A stretch of DNA of 64,000 bases. It comes from Granulicella sp. L56 (lineage in GTDB: Bacteria > Acidobacteriota > Terriglobia > Terriglobales > Acidobacteriaceae). The position numbers were made by a program, and so were the translations under genes. Position 1 is the stretch's first letter. Every line of letters starts with the position of its first letter. Location of the stretch: NCBI RefSeq assembly GCF_009765835.1, contig NZ_LMUS01000006.1, positions 1,260,438-1,324,437 on the forward strand, read 5' to 3'. The notes under the pieces were generated by a model. That model had not been told where the DNA came from and made no database searches. It was given only the letters and a program-made list of their open reading frames with translations. Shown piece after piece: positions 16,101 to 24,784 of the stretch.

Positions 16101-16658
16101 GTGCTCATAACTCCGCTCCAACTCGTCGATGAACCTCTTGCGATAGACGAAATCATCCAACCCGGCACTATCGACTACACCCTGGACCTTCGCCAAACCA
16201 GCCCGCTGCCCATCCAAGGCAGCGCGGATCTGCTGGTGGAGCGCCGCGACGAAGGCTCCCACGTCAATGACATCCGCCTGCGCGCCGCGTACCACGGCGA
16301 CTTCGAGATTCTCTGCGCCCGCTGCGTCGAACCCGTCGCCCTGCCGCTGAGCGGGGAGTTCGACCTGCTGTTTCGCCCGGAAGAGGCGGATGCGGTCGCC
16401 GGGGAGCACTCAATTACCCCGGACGAGACCGAAATCGGTTATTATCAAGAGAGCGGTCTTTCGCTTGAAGATGTGGTGCGTGAGCAGGTGTTACTCTCCC
16501 TGCCCGGCCGTACCCTCTGCAAAGAAGATTGCAAAGGGCTTTGCCCGCGCTGTGGCCAGAACCTGAATCTTGCAAACTGTTCCTGCGATGCGGCTCCGGC
16601 CAATCCGCAGTGGAATGCTCTTGCGGATCTGGCATCCAAGCTCGAGCTTAAGCACTGA
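16101..16658 (+). CDS. yceD: YceD/DUF177 family protein (23S rRNA accumulation)
   Basis: The product has 185 residues from a GTG at 16101. The DUF177 family is required for normal 23S rRNA levels in several bacteria and is almost always next to rpmF. Two cysteine sites are visible, CARCVEP near residue 74 and CKEDCKGLCPRCGQN near residue 140, probably binding zinc. The acidic LLFRPEEADAV and YYQESGLSLEDVVREQVLLS segments are typical of the family. The order yceD-rpmF-plsX, with short gaps, supports a translation/lipid operon. Confidence 0.92.
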   Translation: MLITPLQLVDEPLAIDEIIQPGTIDYTLDLRQTSPLPIQGSADLLVERRDEGSHVNDIRLRAAYHGDFEILCARCVEPVALPLSGEFDLLFRPEEADAVAGEHSITPDETEIGYYQESGLSLEDVVREQVLLSLPGRTLCKEDCKGLCPRCGQNLNLANCSCDAAPANPQWNALADLASKLELKH

Positions 16659-16735
16659 AAAAAGTTTTGCTTCGTCGTCAGCGCGTGATCTGAAGTTTCG
16701 CCTGACTGCCGCGGCCCATTGAAAGGGACACTGCA

Positions 16736-16921
16736 ATGCCTAATCCAAAACGGCGCCACTCCAAGCAACGGACTGCCAAGCGCCGCAGCCACGACTTCCT
16801 CACCCCCACCGGCGTCTCCGAATGCCCCAACTGCCATGAGCGCAAGCTGCCCCACCGTGTCTGCCGCAAGTGCGGCGTGTACAAGGGTCGCGAGGTTCTC
16901 GCGGTCAAGGAAGCAAGCTAG
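16736..16921 (+). CDS. rpmF: 50S ribosomal protein L32
   Basis: The product has 61 residues, the normal length. It opens MPNPKRRHSKQRTAKRRSHD and carries the zinc-binding C-x2-C...C-x2-C pattern in CPNCHERKLPHRVCRKCG. This is therefore the zinc-containing (C+) form rather than the zinc-free paralog. It lies between yceD and plsX. Confidence 0.97.
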   Translation: MPNPKRRHSKQRTAKRRSHDFLTPTGVSECPNCHERKLPHRVCRKCGVYKGREVLAVKEAS

Positions 16922-16957
16922 TATTACCCACATTCTGAAGCTCCAAGTCCCCTGCTG

Positions 16958-17977
16958 ATGCCGATCGATATCGTTGTAGATGCAATGGGTTCTGACAAGG
17001 CCCCCGAATCCGAGATTCGCGGGGCCATCCTCGCTGCACGTCAGTACGACGTCCGAGTGCACCTTGCTGGCCCCGAACACATCATTCGCCCCATTCTGCG
17101 CCAGCACCTCCGCGGCCAGCACCTTCCGGTCTTCATCGTGCCCGCCTCCGAGTGGATCACCATGGACGACAAGGCTGCGCAGGCTGTCCGCACCAAACGC
17201 GACTCGTCCATGCGAGTTGGGCTCAAGATGGTGCGTGAAGGCCGCGCGGCAGGTTTCTTTACGGCAGGCAATACCGGGGCTGCGATGGCGACTGCCAAGA
17301 TGGTTCTGGGTATGCTGTCGGGCGTTCACCGTCCGGCGCTGGTCACCGTTCTGCCTACCTCGGTGGGCACTCCCTCGCTGCTGCTCGACGTGGGCGCCAA
17401 CGTCGACTGCGACCCCGACAATCTTGTCCAGTTTGCCGTCATGGGCCATATGTATGCCCGGAACGTCCTGAAGGTCCCCAATCCTCGCATCGGTCTGCTC
17501 TCGATCGGCGAAGAGGACTCGAAGGGCAACTCGCTCACCCGCGATACGCTTCCGCTGCTTCGCGCGCTGGCTGGCATCAACTTCATCGGCAACGTCGAGG
17601 GCCGCGACCTCTACAACGGCCACAGCGACGTGACGGTGTGCGACGGCTTTGTCGGCAACGTCGCGCTGAAGACCAGCGAAGGCATCGTCAAACTTGTCAC
17701 CGCCTCATTGCGCGAATCGCTGAAATCCACCGTGACTTCGCAGGTCGGCGCGCTGCTCTCGCGCAAGGCGTTCGCGGAGTTCAAGAAGCGGCTTGATTAC
17801 TCGGAGTATGGTGGAGCGCCTCTGCTGGGCGTTCGCGGGGTCTGCATTGTGGGCCATGGCTCGTCGAACGAGAAGGCAGTGATGAATGGGATTCGCGTGA
17901 CCGCGGAGTTTGCCCAGGCCGAGGTGAATACCAGCATTGAAGCGGCCCTCGTTGCATCGCCTGCGAGCGAGCAGTAA
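16958..17977 (+). CDS. plsX: Phosphate acyltransferase
   Basis: The product has 339 residues. It converts acyl-ACP to acyl-phosphate, the acyl donor for PlsY in phospholipid synthesis, at the membrane surface. Family marks are IVVDAMGSDKAPESEI at the N terminus, FFTAGNTGAAMATAKMVLG, LLDVGANVDCDPDNLVQFA, GLLSIGEEDSKGN, GNVEGRDLYNG, VCDGFVGNVALKTSEG and the C-terminal GAPLLGVRGVCIVGHGSSN. It is the last gene of the yceD-rpmF-plsX unit; fabH is not next to it. A dispersed repeat follows. Confidence 0.97.
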   Translation: MPIDIVVDAMGSDKAPESEIRGAILAARQYDVRVHLAGPEHIIRPILRQHLRGQHLPVFIVPASEWITMDDKAAQAVRTKRDSSMRVGLKMVREGRAAGFFTAGNTGAAMATAKMVLGMLSGVHRPALVTVLPTSVGTPSLLLDVGANVDCDPDNLVQFAVMGHMYARNVLKVPNPRIGLLSIGEEDSKGNSLTRDTLPLLRALAGINFIGNVEGRDLYNGHSDVTVCDGFVGNVALKTSEGIVKLVTASLRESLKSTVTSQVGALLSRKAFAEFKKRLDYSEYGGAPLLGVRGVCIVGHGSSNEKAVMNGIRVTAEFAQAEVNTSIEAALVASPASEQ

Positions 17978-17994
17978 AGCATCTTCAGAAGTTG

Positions 17995-18100
17995 AAGGCT
18001 TAACACCGATTTACACCGATCAGACCGATTAAAAACAGGCAACGGCAAGAGCGAAATACAGGGGTCTCTCCACTGCGCTTCGCTTCGGTCGAGATGACGT
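17995..18100 (+). repeat. Dispersed hairpin repeat, copy 5, with ACCGAT module
   Basis: The 5' module (17995-18052) has three ACCGAT units followed by AAAAACAGGCAACGGCAAGA. The core (18053-18100) has both conserved arms around a GCGCTTCGCTTC centre. It lies 18 bases after the plsX stop, in plsX orientation, and is the cleanest full-length example in the window. Confidence 0.88.
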
Positions 18101-18138
18101 AGGGTTGGGGCAATCCTTCGTTGCCACAGAGTATAGCT

Positions 18139-18525
18139 TCAGGCGGAGTAGAGCAGGCTTGCCATCAGAACGGCCAGCACTGTCATACTCACCGCAACAT
18201 AGAAGCGGTCGCGCTCCAGCGCGAAGCCGATTATGGCAAAGACTACACGGGCAATCGGGGTCGCGATCAGCAGGATCGCTCCTATTTGAATCACCGCCGC
18301 CGGATCACCTGCCATCAATAAGTGAAATAGTCCTCTTACGCTGCGCAGGTTGGCGGGCTCGCCTGCGAAGGTGCGATAGTCGACTGCGCTTCCGAAGTGT
18401 TTACGGACGTACAGAACACCACCCACCAGAACTACGAGCGAGGCCAACAGGACGCCAATCTGAAGCAGCCTGCCCATCATGGTTTCCATCTGACGGTCGT
18501 CGAATTTTGAGTTCTGAAGCGCCAT
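18139..18525 (-). CDS. DUF1634 membrane protein
   Basis: The product has 128 residues with three membrane segments: LLQIGVLLASLVVLVGGVLY, AVIQIGAILLIATPIARVVF and FYVAVSMTVLAVLMASLLY. The pattern RGLFHLLMAGDPAAVIQIG is typical of DUF1634, a small family that almost always accompanies a TauE/SafE exporter. Here the start codon overlaps the stop of that gene (TAATG), so the two are translated together. It is probably an accessory subunit of the exporter. Confidence 0.87.
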   Translation of the reverse strand: MALQNSKFDDRQMETMMGRLLQIGVLLASLVVLVGGVLYVRKHFGSAVDYRTFAGEPANLRSVRGLFHLLMAGDPAAVIQIGAILLIATPIARVVFAIIGFALERDRFYVAVSMTVLAVLMASLLYSA

Positions 18526-19367
18526 TACATTTTCCCCAGCCAGCCGTTGATAATCATCTCGACCCCCAGCGCCAGAATGACGATTGTAAAGATGCTGCGC
18601 AGTACCGAGACCCGTGCTCGCACCAGCAGCTTTGCGCCGAGCAACGACCCGGCCAGGACACCGAGCATCACGGGAAAGGCCAGCCCCGGATCGACGTAGC
18701 CGCGATGCAGGTAGATTCCTGCACTGGCCGCTGCGGTGACACCGATCATGAAGTTACTGGTCGTGGTCGAGACCTTGAAGGGGATGCGCATGATCTGGTC
18801 CATGGCCAGCACCTTCACCGCGCCTGAACCGATGCCCAGAAGGCCGGAGAGTGTACCGGCGCCAAACATGGTCGCAAAGCCTGCGGGGATCCGATCCACC
18901 TTATAGCTTTTCTCGCCGCCTGCGCCGTCTGGATACGATCCTGAAAGACGCAGCCGATCCGACCATGGGCTGCTGCCTCCGCCGTCTGCCTCGTGACGAC
19001 GGCCCTGCTGCCACGAGAGCCACGCCGAATAGAGCAGCACGACGCCGAAGATGATCGCGAGCGCCCGGGTCGGTATCCGCGTGGCCAGAAATGCGCCGAA
19101 GACTGCGCCGATGGTGGTGGCGATCTCGAGGAACATGCCGATGCGAACACTTGAGAAACCTTCGCGCACATAGGCGGCTGCCGCTCCCGAAGAGGTGGCG
19201 ATGACGGAGATCAGCGACGCTCCGATGGCATAGCGGATGTCGACGTGGAACACCACGGTGAGCAGAGGCACGAGCACGACACCGCCGCCGAGGCCAGTGA
19301 GTGCTCCCAACAGCCCAGCCGCAATCGATCCGGCAAAGACAAGCAGGGTGAACAACAGTACCGGCAA
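18525..19367 (-). CDS. TauE/SafE-family sulfite/organoanion exporter
   Basis: The product has 280 residues and about eight membrane helices in two similar halves, each starting with a glycine-rich motif: LLGALTGLGGGVVLVPLLT near residue 20 and AGTLSGLLGIGSGAVKVLAM in the second half. Family members move sulfite, sulfoacetate or similar anions across the inner membrane. A polar loop of about 35 residues (RRHEADGGGSSPWSD) separates the halves. It is translationally coupled to DUF1634. The substrate cannot be read from sequence; no sulfur-metabolism gene is adjacent. Confidence 0.88.
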   Translation of the reverse strand: MPVLLFTLLVFAGSIAAGLLGALTGLGGGVVLVPLLTVVFHVDIRYAIGASLISVIATSSGAAAAYVREGFSSVRIGMFLEIATTIGAVFGAFLATRIPTRALAIIFGVVLLYSAWLSWQQGRRHEADGGGSSPWSDRLRLSGSYPDGAGGEKSYKVDRIPAGFATMFGAGTLSGLLGIGSGAVKVLAMDQIMRIPFKVSTTTSNFMIGVTAAASAGIYLHRGYVDPGLAFPVMLGVLAGSLLGAKLLVRARVSVLRSIFTIVILALGVEMIINGWLGKM

Positions 19368-19493
19368 TGTCGCTAAGTGCTCGATAAACAGAACCTGATG
19401 AAACTAATTTAGTTTGATGATTAAACAGAGACGACCGCAAGCAGTTATGCAATAACTTTGTGTCGGAATCTACCGTCAAACATCCAACACGAT

Positions 19494-20432
19494 ATGGGTA
19501 ACCCCTGGACATTGGCAGATATTCCCTCGCAAGCGGGCAAGCGCATCCTGATCACCGGGGCGAACAGCGGCATCGGCTATCATGCCGCCTTCACTCTCGC
19601 ACGCAAGGGGGCGCACGTCATTCTCGCCTGCCGCGACCGCCGCAAGGGCGAGGCCGCCTTTGCGCGTCTGGACTCCGAAGCTCCGGGGACCGGCACAGAG
19701 CTGGCCCTCCTCGATCTGGCCTCGTTGGCCTCAGTGCGCGAGTTCGCCGCTCGCCAGCTCGATCTTGGCCACCCCATCGATATCCTCATCAACAATGCCG
19801 GGGTGATGGCGCCGCCGACGCGCCAGCAGACGGTAGATGGCTTCGAGCTGCAGTTCGGCACGAATGTTCTGGGCCACTTCGCCCTTACCGGGTTACTGCT
19901 TCCTCTGCTGCAAAAGGCTGTTGCCGAAGCGCCACGCATCGTCACCATTGCATCGATCGCCCATAAGCGTGGGCGGCTGAACTTCGACGATCTGCAATAC
20001 AAGCAAAATTACGCTCCCATGAAGACGTACCAGCAATCGAAGCTGGCGAACCTGATGCTCGCGTTGGAGATGGAACGCCGGTTGCGTGCCTCAGGCTCAA
20101 CCATTCTGAGCGTCGCGGCGCATCCGGGAATCGCCAACACCAATCTCTTTCAGACTGGGCATCACTCTGCGGTCGAGAATGCTGTTCGCAGAGTGATGGG
20201 GCATCTCATCGGCGCGTTTCTCAACACTGAGGCGGAAGGCGCGCTGCCTACGCTGTATGCGGCAACGTCTTCCGCAGTGACGGGCGGCGACTACTATGGC
20301 CCGCAGGGCTTTCAGGAGATGTCTGGCGAGGAGATTGGGCCCGCAAAGATAATGCCGCAGGCAAACGATACAGCGGCAGCGGCGCGTCTGTGGGATGTTT
20401 GTGAGGAGCTTTCGGGCGTTAAGTTTTTATAG
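19494..20432 (+). CDS. Short-chain dehydrogenase/reductase (retinol-dehydrogenase-like)
   Basis: The product has 312 residues from the ATG at 19494 (MGNPWTLADIPSQAGK). The SDR fold is complete: the cofactor loop TGANSGIG near residue 22, ILINNAGVM, the catalytic Ser in VTIASIAHK and YQQSK with catalytic Tyr and Lys, followed by the AAHPGIANTNLF substrate loop. ACRDRRKGEAA after the second strand suggests NADP(H) preference. The form with LQFGTNVLGHFALTG and a long C-terminal region resembles retinol/WW-domain oxidoreductase relatives. The substrate is unknown. It stands alone. Confidence 0.88.
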   Translation: MGNPWTLADIPSQAGKRILITGANSGIGYHAAFTLARKGAHVILACRDRRKGEAAFARLDSEAPGTGTELALLDLASLASVREFAARQLDLGHPIDILINNAGVMAPPTRQQTVDGFELQFGTNVLGHFALTGLLLPLLQKAVAEAPRIVTIASIAHKRGRLNFDDLQYKQNYAPMKTYQQSKLANLMLALEMERRLRASGSTILSVAAHPGIANTNLFQTGHHSAVENAVRRVMGHLIGAFLNTEAEGALPTLYAATSSAVTGGDYYGPQGFQEMSGEEIGPAKIMPQANDTAAAARLWDVCEELSGVKFL

Positions 20433-20536
20433 AGGCCATCGCCGCTCGCGATACGGATGGCAAAATCCTCTTCTGCCGTCGCTGCTTTCGCATATACTCA
20501 TCCGGGTAACGGGCCCCGTAGTGACAGGTATCTCCA

Positions 20537-21718
20537 ATGGAGTTCACTGAGACACTTTTGGCCCAGCAGCAGGTGGTTCGCCTGCAGGCATTGCTGGAGG
20601 CAAGCCGTCAGATACACTCGACCATCGAGCTGGACGAGGTACTGTGCATTGCGCTTCAAATCGTTGTTCGTGAGCTTGAGCTGGCGGGTGCGTTCTTTAC
20701 TGCGTTCGGGCAAACATACGGCGATGTTCCAGCCGATCTGAAAGAGTCGCTGAGTGTAGGTGAAGCTGCATCGCTGATGGCTGGCGATTCGTGGCTGCGG
20801 TTTCCGCTTTGCGATAAGCAGAAGAGCCGCTTCGCAGACCTTGTCGTCCTGCTGCCTGAGGGGCGCGCACTGGACCTGGACGAGATCGATTTTCTGGAAG
20901 CGCTTTCGATGCAGGCCGCGGTCGCCATCGAGAACGCCCGGTTCCATGTGCGCACCGTCGAGTGGCAGCGCATCGAGAGCGATCTTGCATCGGCGCGGCT
21001 GGTTCAGCAGAGCCTGCTTCCGCAAGAGATGCCGCGGGTCCCCGGCTATACTCTTGCCGCGCGCTCGGTGACCTGCTACGAAGTGGGCGGCGACTATCTT
21101 GATATTGTCACGATGCCTTCTGGCGACATTGCGATTGTTCTCGGTGATGTTGCGGGCAAGGGGCTGACGTCTGCCCTGGTGGGCATGTCGTTTCGTTCGG
21201 CGTTCCGTGCGATGTTGCAGGCTGACCTTTCGCTGGCCGAGATTGCGACGCGGATGAACCTGCTTCATTACAACGAAGGCGCGGAGTCTCGGCGCCGCTA
21301 TGTCACGGCATTTCTGCTGTGGCTCAGTCCCGGCAGCAATACGATTGAGGTAGTCAATGCAGGGCACAATCCAGCGTTCTTGATGACGGGAGACCATAAG
21401 CTGCATAAGATTGCGGCCTCGGGAACACCGATTGGAATGCTTCCCTTCTCGACCTATCTGGCCGAAAAATATGTGCTTGGAAGCTCGGCGAGACTGCTAG
21501 TCTACACAGACGGATTGACCGAGGTGTTTCGCGGCGAAGAGGAGTTTGGGGAAGAGCGTCTTCTTCAGGCCTTCTCCGATTGCGCGGAACGAACCCCGGA
21601 GGCAACGCTGACTTCGTTGTGGAACACGCTGGAGCGGTTCTCCGAGGGACAAGAGCAGACCGATGACATGACCGCACTTGTACTGTCGAGAGATCCTCAT
21701 CACGGAGATTGCCAATGA
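20537..21718 (+). CDS. GAF-domain PP2C/SpoIIE-type phosphatase (RsbU-like)
   Basis: The product has 393 residues. The first 150 or so form a GAF sensor domain (RLQALLEASRQIHSTIELDE to FLEALSMQAAVAIENARFHV). The rest is a PP2C/SpoIIE domain with AREIGS-like YEVGGDYLDIV, the metal-binding IAIVLGDVAGKGLTSAL, VNAGHNPAFLM, LLVYTDGLTEVF and the C-terminal QTDDMTALVL. Such phosphatases remove phosphate from a STAS antagonist and so release a sigma factor or another output. The next two genes are the matching kinase and STAS protein; the stop overlaps the RsbW start (ATGA), showing translational coupling. Confidence 0.92.
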   Translation: MEFTETLLAQQQVVRLQALLEASRQIHSTIELDEVLCIALQIVVRELELAGAFFTAFGQTYGDVPADLKESLSVGEAASLMAGDSWLRFPLCDKQKSRFADLVVLLPEGRALDLDEIDFLEALSMQAAVAIENARFHVRTVEWQRIESDLASARLVQQSLLPQEMPRVPGYTLAARSVTCYEVGGDYLDIVTMPSGDIAIVLGDVAGKGLTSALVGMSFRSAFRAMLQADLSLAEIATRMNLLHYNEGAESRRRYVTAFLLWLSPGSNTIEVVNAGHNPAFLMTGDHKLHKIAASGTPIGMLPFSTYLAEKYVLGSSARLLVYTDGLTEVFRGEEEFGEERLLQAFSDCAERTPEATLTSLWNTLERFSEGQEQTDDMTALVLSRDPHHGDCQ

Positions 21719-22173
21719 CAGAGAACAATCCGGGCATCATCGAACTTCACATTCCGTCGCGGCTGGGCTACGAAAAGATAGCCATGAATACTGCCGCGAG
21801 CACAGCCCGGATGATGGGCTTTACCGACGAACGCGTCGAAGACCTGAAGACCGCCGTGGCCGAGGCCTGCATCAACGCCATGGAGCACGGCAATAAGTTT
21901 GACGAGTCGCTCAGTGTCGGGGTCATCCTATCGATGAGTGATGACTCGCTCGAAGTGAAGGTGGTCGACACCGGCGCAGGCACTCAGGGCCATGGAACGG
22001 CGCCTGACATCGACAAGAAGATGCATGAAGAGGAGAAGGCACGCGGCATGGGCATGTTTCTGATCCAGGCCCTGGTCGATGAGGCGGAGTGGGTCAGTTC
22101 GCCGCCGACCGGAAGCTATGCACGCATGGTCATCCGTCTTCATCCCGCAAGCGAATCGCTCGAAAGGAAATAA
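21715..22173 (+). CDS. RsbW-like serine kinase / anti-sigma factor
   Basis: The product has 152 residues from the ATG at 21715. It is a GHKL ATPase: N box VAEACINAMEHGNKFD, G1 box VKVVDTGAG and G2 box KARGMGMFLIQALVDE. RsbW-type proteins phosphorylate a STAS antagonist and bind a sigma factor. It is coupled to the upstream phosphatase by a 4-base overlap, and the STAS gene starts 3 bases after its stop. No sigma factor gene is in the operon, so the target lies elsewhere or is not a sigma factor. Confidence 0.9.
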   Translation: MTENNPGIIELHIPSRLGYEKIAMNTAASTARMMGFTDERVEDLKTAVAEACINAMEHGNKFDESLSVGVILSMSDDSLEVKVVDTGAGTQGHGTAPDIDKKMHEEEKARGMGMFLIQALVDEAEWVSSPPTGSYARMVIRLHPASESLERK

Positions 22174-22176
22174 GCC

Positions 22177-22542
22177 ATGCAGGAAAAAAGCACGCAGGTA
22201 AGACTGGACGAGGTGCCATGCGGTACAGGTGCTGCCATCACGGTGCTCCGCTTTGCGGGCGACATCACGAGTGCCTCACAAGCCGCGGTGCTCGGCACCT
22301 ACCAGGCACTGCCGGAAGACGTGCATCGCATTCTGCTCGATTTCTCAAAGGTGGAGTATCTCAATTCGAGCGGCATCGCTCTCGTCATTCAATTGATGAT
22401 CGCGGCCAGTAAACACGGCCAGACCATCAAGACGTTTGGCCTCTCGCCGCACTTTCAGAAGGTCTTCACCATGGTGGGCATCACGAAATACACCAGCCTT
22501 CATCCGGATGAGCAGGCCGCGTGCGCTGCGTTTACGGCTTGA
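22177..22542 (+). CDS. STAS-domain anti-sigma factor antagonist (RsbV/SpoIIAA-like)
   Basis: The product has 121 residues. The STAS fold is shown by ITVLRFAGDITSASQAAVLG, RILLDFSKVEYLNSSGIALV, with the phosphorylatable Ser in NSSGI, and IKTFGLSPHFQKVFTMVGIT. Unphosphorylated antagonist binds the RsbW-like kinase and frees its target. It is the third gene of a three-gene partner-switching operon with the phosphatase and kinase just upstream. Confidence 0.92.
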   Translation: MQEKSTQVRLDEVPCGTGAAITVLRFAGDITSASQAAVLGTYQALPEDVHRILLDFSKVEYLNSSGIALVIQLMIAASKHGQTIKTFGLSPHFQKVFTMVGITKYTSLHPDEQAACAAFTA

Positions 22543-22576
22543 TGCGCGATTTGACCGACTATAGCTGTCCCCTCCG

Positions 22577-22650
22577 GGTGTCCTCATGCAAGTCGGGAAG
22601 GAACGCAGATTCCCTTCGGGAATGACAAACAAGGGAAGCGACACCTGAGA
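22577..22650. repeat. Nested hairpin between convergent STAS and SpoIIE genes
   Basis: ATTCCC (22609-22614) and GGGAAT (22618-22623) form a tight hairpin with a TTC loop, enclosed by a GGTGTC...GACACC pair. No T-run follows. The GCAGATTCCCTTCGGGAATG core resembles the general plan of the dispersed repeats but has different arms. It may act as a two-way terminator. Confidence 0.5.
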
Positions 22651-22693
22651 GGAAATAGCTGTAGAGAAAGCCGAGCACCGAGGCTCGAGCGGC

Positions 22694-24739
22694 TCAGGTC
22701 ACAGCCATGACCGGCTCTACGTGCGTGACGGTCTTTGGCTCGCTGCTGCGCTCGATTCGAAGCACGAGAATGTCGTCTTCCTGTCCGAACTCCTGGGCTG
22801 CTGTCGCCAGCTCGGCGGCAGTGATGGGATGGCTCAACATCCGGTCGATGCGCTCGAACCCAAACAGCAGGCCATGCTGGTTCTGCGCCTCTGCGATTCC
22901 GTCGGACATCAGCATCAGCGTATCGTCCATCTTCAATTTGAAGTACATCACGGGAAACTCGGTGCCGGCCACAATGCCCAGCGGGAGCGAGCCTTCCATC
23001 TGCATCTCCCGCCCGTTGAGATAGGGAGGAAGGTGGCCAGCATTCGCGAGCGTCACCATGCCATCGGCTGCGATGCGCAGCATCAGGCAGGTGGCGCTGG
23101 CGTGTTCGCGGTCGCACAGCTCCGCGTTGAGTGAGTTCAATACGCTCAATGGATCGGAGTCGTGCTGCACGGTGGAACGGATCGCGCCGACGATCAGTGC
23201 CACCAGCATTCCCGCCTGCAGCCCTTTGCCGGTCACGTCTCCCACCACGATCAGCACGCTGCCGTCATGCTCGCCGGGAATGATCTGGAAGAAATCGCCG
23301 CCAACCTCGCGTGCGGGGCGGTACTCGCTCTCGATGCTCAATCCCGCGATGGTCGGCGACTTCTCGGGGATCAGTACCTGCTGCACATGCTGCGCCTGCT
23401 TGATCTCGAGCCGCCATTGCTCCTGCCTGCGCTGCGAGTGCAGAAAGCGCCGCGACAGCATGACCGTGACCAGCAGCAGCGAAAGCATGGTGGAGACGGT
23501 GCCCAGCGAGATCTGGAAGCCGAAGAGCGAGAACTCCGTCGGGACATGAATCAGGCGCAGCTCATGTTGATACTGCGAGATCGCGGCCAGCAGCACAGCG
23601 GGAAGCGCCAACCATCCCTCGGCTCCGTGCCTGCGGATGCCTTGATAGGTCACCCAGAAGAGCAGCACCGCCAAGGCGAGTTTCACCACCAGAAGAAACG
23701 GCACCAGATAGGTTGCCGCATGGACAGGAATTAACTGTCCATAGAGAGGAGGACGCAGCAACGCTGTTCCCATCGCCAGCAGAAGCACGAAACCCCACAC
23801 CTCCCGATGCAGCCTGCCCATGCGCTCCAGACGAAACCAGTAGCCCCAGAAGACGACCCACAGGCCGATGCGTACCGGTGTCAGGATGTCGTCGATCAGA
23901 ATGACGCTGGGCGACTGGCCGATCAACGCTGTGAAATTTACGAGGAGGACAATCGAGTTGCCGATCAGGGTAATCAGCGAGACAAGCGCGAGCCAGCGAT
24001 AGGCTGCCTCCGTGCGGTCGAGCGAGAAGAGGCTCAGGGCCACGGCCAGGGCCAGCAGCAGGATCAACATTTCCAGAAAGCCACTGCCTACGCCGTGAGC
24101 GACGTCGTCCCAGCCTAAGCGAATCTGTGCCGCAATCGCCGAGGCGTGTCCCAGCACAGGAGGCTCGTGCAGGCCGCCTGCATCGGGGCTATTGAAGGGA
24201 GTGGCGCTATCCATCCACATGCGAATCGCAAGTGTGATGCGGCCGCTGCGAAGATCGGGCGGCAGACGAAAGGCGCGGGGAAGCGTGCTGTAGGCGGTGA
24301 CTCCATGGGAGGTGAACTTGCCGAAGGTGCCGATCGGCTGGCCGTTGACGTAGACCTGGTAGGCGTCGTCGGCGTTGTCGGGCATCTTCAACGCCAGCGG
24401 ATCGTCCGCTCCCTGCACATCGATGGTCAGCCGATACCATGCGTAGCCGGAGTAGCCCGCGAAGCCGCGGTCGGTCCAGCCGGGAATGTATCCGCTGCTG
24501 CCCAGCGTGGCGTCCGCCGTACCGGGCGGCGGCGTCAGGTCCATCTCGGTCCAGCCGGAGTCGTCAAAGCCCGGCTGGGCCCAGGCCATGTTATCGCCGG
24601 TGTGAAACCTCCAGGGGCCGGAGAGCTCTACCGCCGCATTGCCCAGCGTGACCTGCATGCCAACAGAGCTGTTTTGTGCCGCGAGCAGTTGACCGCCGCA
24701 TGGCAGCAACAACAAGAGGCATAGCCAAAAACGGCGCAT
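22694..24739 (-). CDS. Membrane-bound SpoIIE phosphatase with sugar-binding-like sensor domain
   Basis: The product has 681 residues from the ATG at 24739, after which a signal peptide follows (MRRFWLCLLLLLPCGGQ). Domains run in this order: a periplasmic jelly-roll like the sugar-binding domain of GH2 enzymes (VELSGPWRFHTGD, FDDSGWTEMDL, VYVNGQPIGTFG) to about residue 190; seven membrane helices as in 7TM-DISM sensors (about 220-420); a short coiled link (RRQEQWRLEIKQAQHVQQ); and a SpoIIE/PP2C phosphatase (REVGGDFFQIIPG, VLIVVGDVTGKGLQAGM, LANAGHLPPYL, LMLMSDGIAEA, QEDDILVLRI). It is probably an outside-sensing input to the partner-switching proteins encoded opposite. Confidence 0.9.
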   Translation of the reverse strand: MRRFWLCLLLLLPCGGQLLAAQNSSVGMQVTLGNAAVELSGPWRFHTGDNMAWAQPGFDDSGWTEMDLTPPPGTADATLGSSGYIPGWTDRGFAGYSGYAWYRLTIDVQGADDPLALKMPDNADDAYQVYVNGQPIGTFGKFTSHGVTAYSTLPRAFRLPPDLRSGRITLAIRMWMDSATPFNSPDAGGLHEPPVLGHASAIAAQIRLGWDDVAHGVGSGFLEMLILLLALAVALSLFSLDRTEAAYRWLALVSLITLIGNSIVLLVNFTALIGQSPSVILIDDILTPVRIGLWVVFWGYWFRLERMGRLHREVWGFVLLLAMGTALLRPPLYGQLIPVHAATYLVPFLLVVKLALAVLLFWVTYQGIRRHGAEGWLALPAVLLAAISQYQHELRLIHVPTEFSLFGFQISLGTVSTMLSLLLVTVMLSRRFLHSQRRQEQWRLEIKQAQHVQQVLIPEKSPTIAGLSIESEYRPAREVGGDFFQIIPGEHDGSVLIVVGDVTGKGLQAGMLVALIVGAIRSTVQHDSDPLSVLNSLNAELCDREHASATCLMLRIAADGMVTLANAGHLPPYLNGREMQMEGSLPLGIVAGTEFPVMYFKLKMDDTLMLMSDGIAEAQNQHGLLFGFERIDRMLSHPITAAELATAAQEFGQEDDILVLRIERSSEPKTVTHVEPVMAVT

Positions 24740-24784
24740 AGGCAGACCTCCTGAAAGCAATCACGAAGGCAGACGGAAGACGGC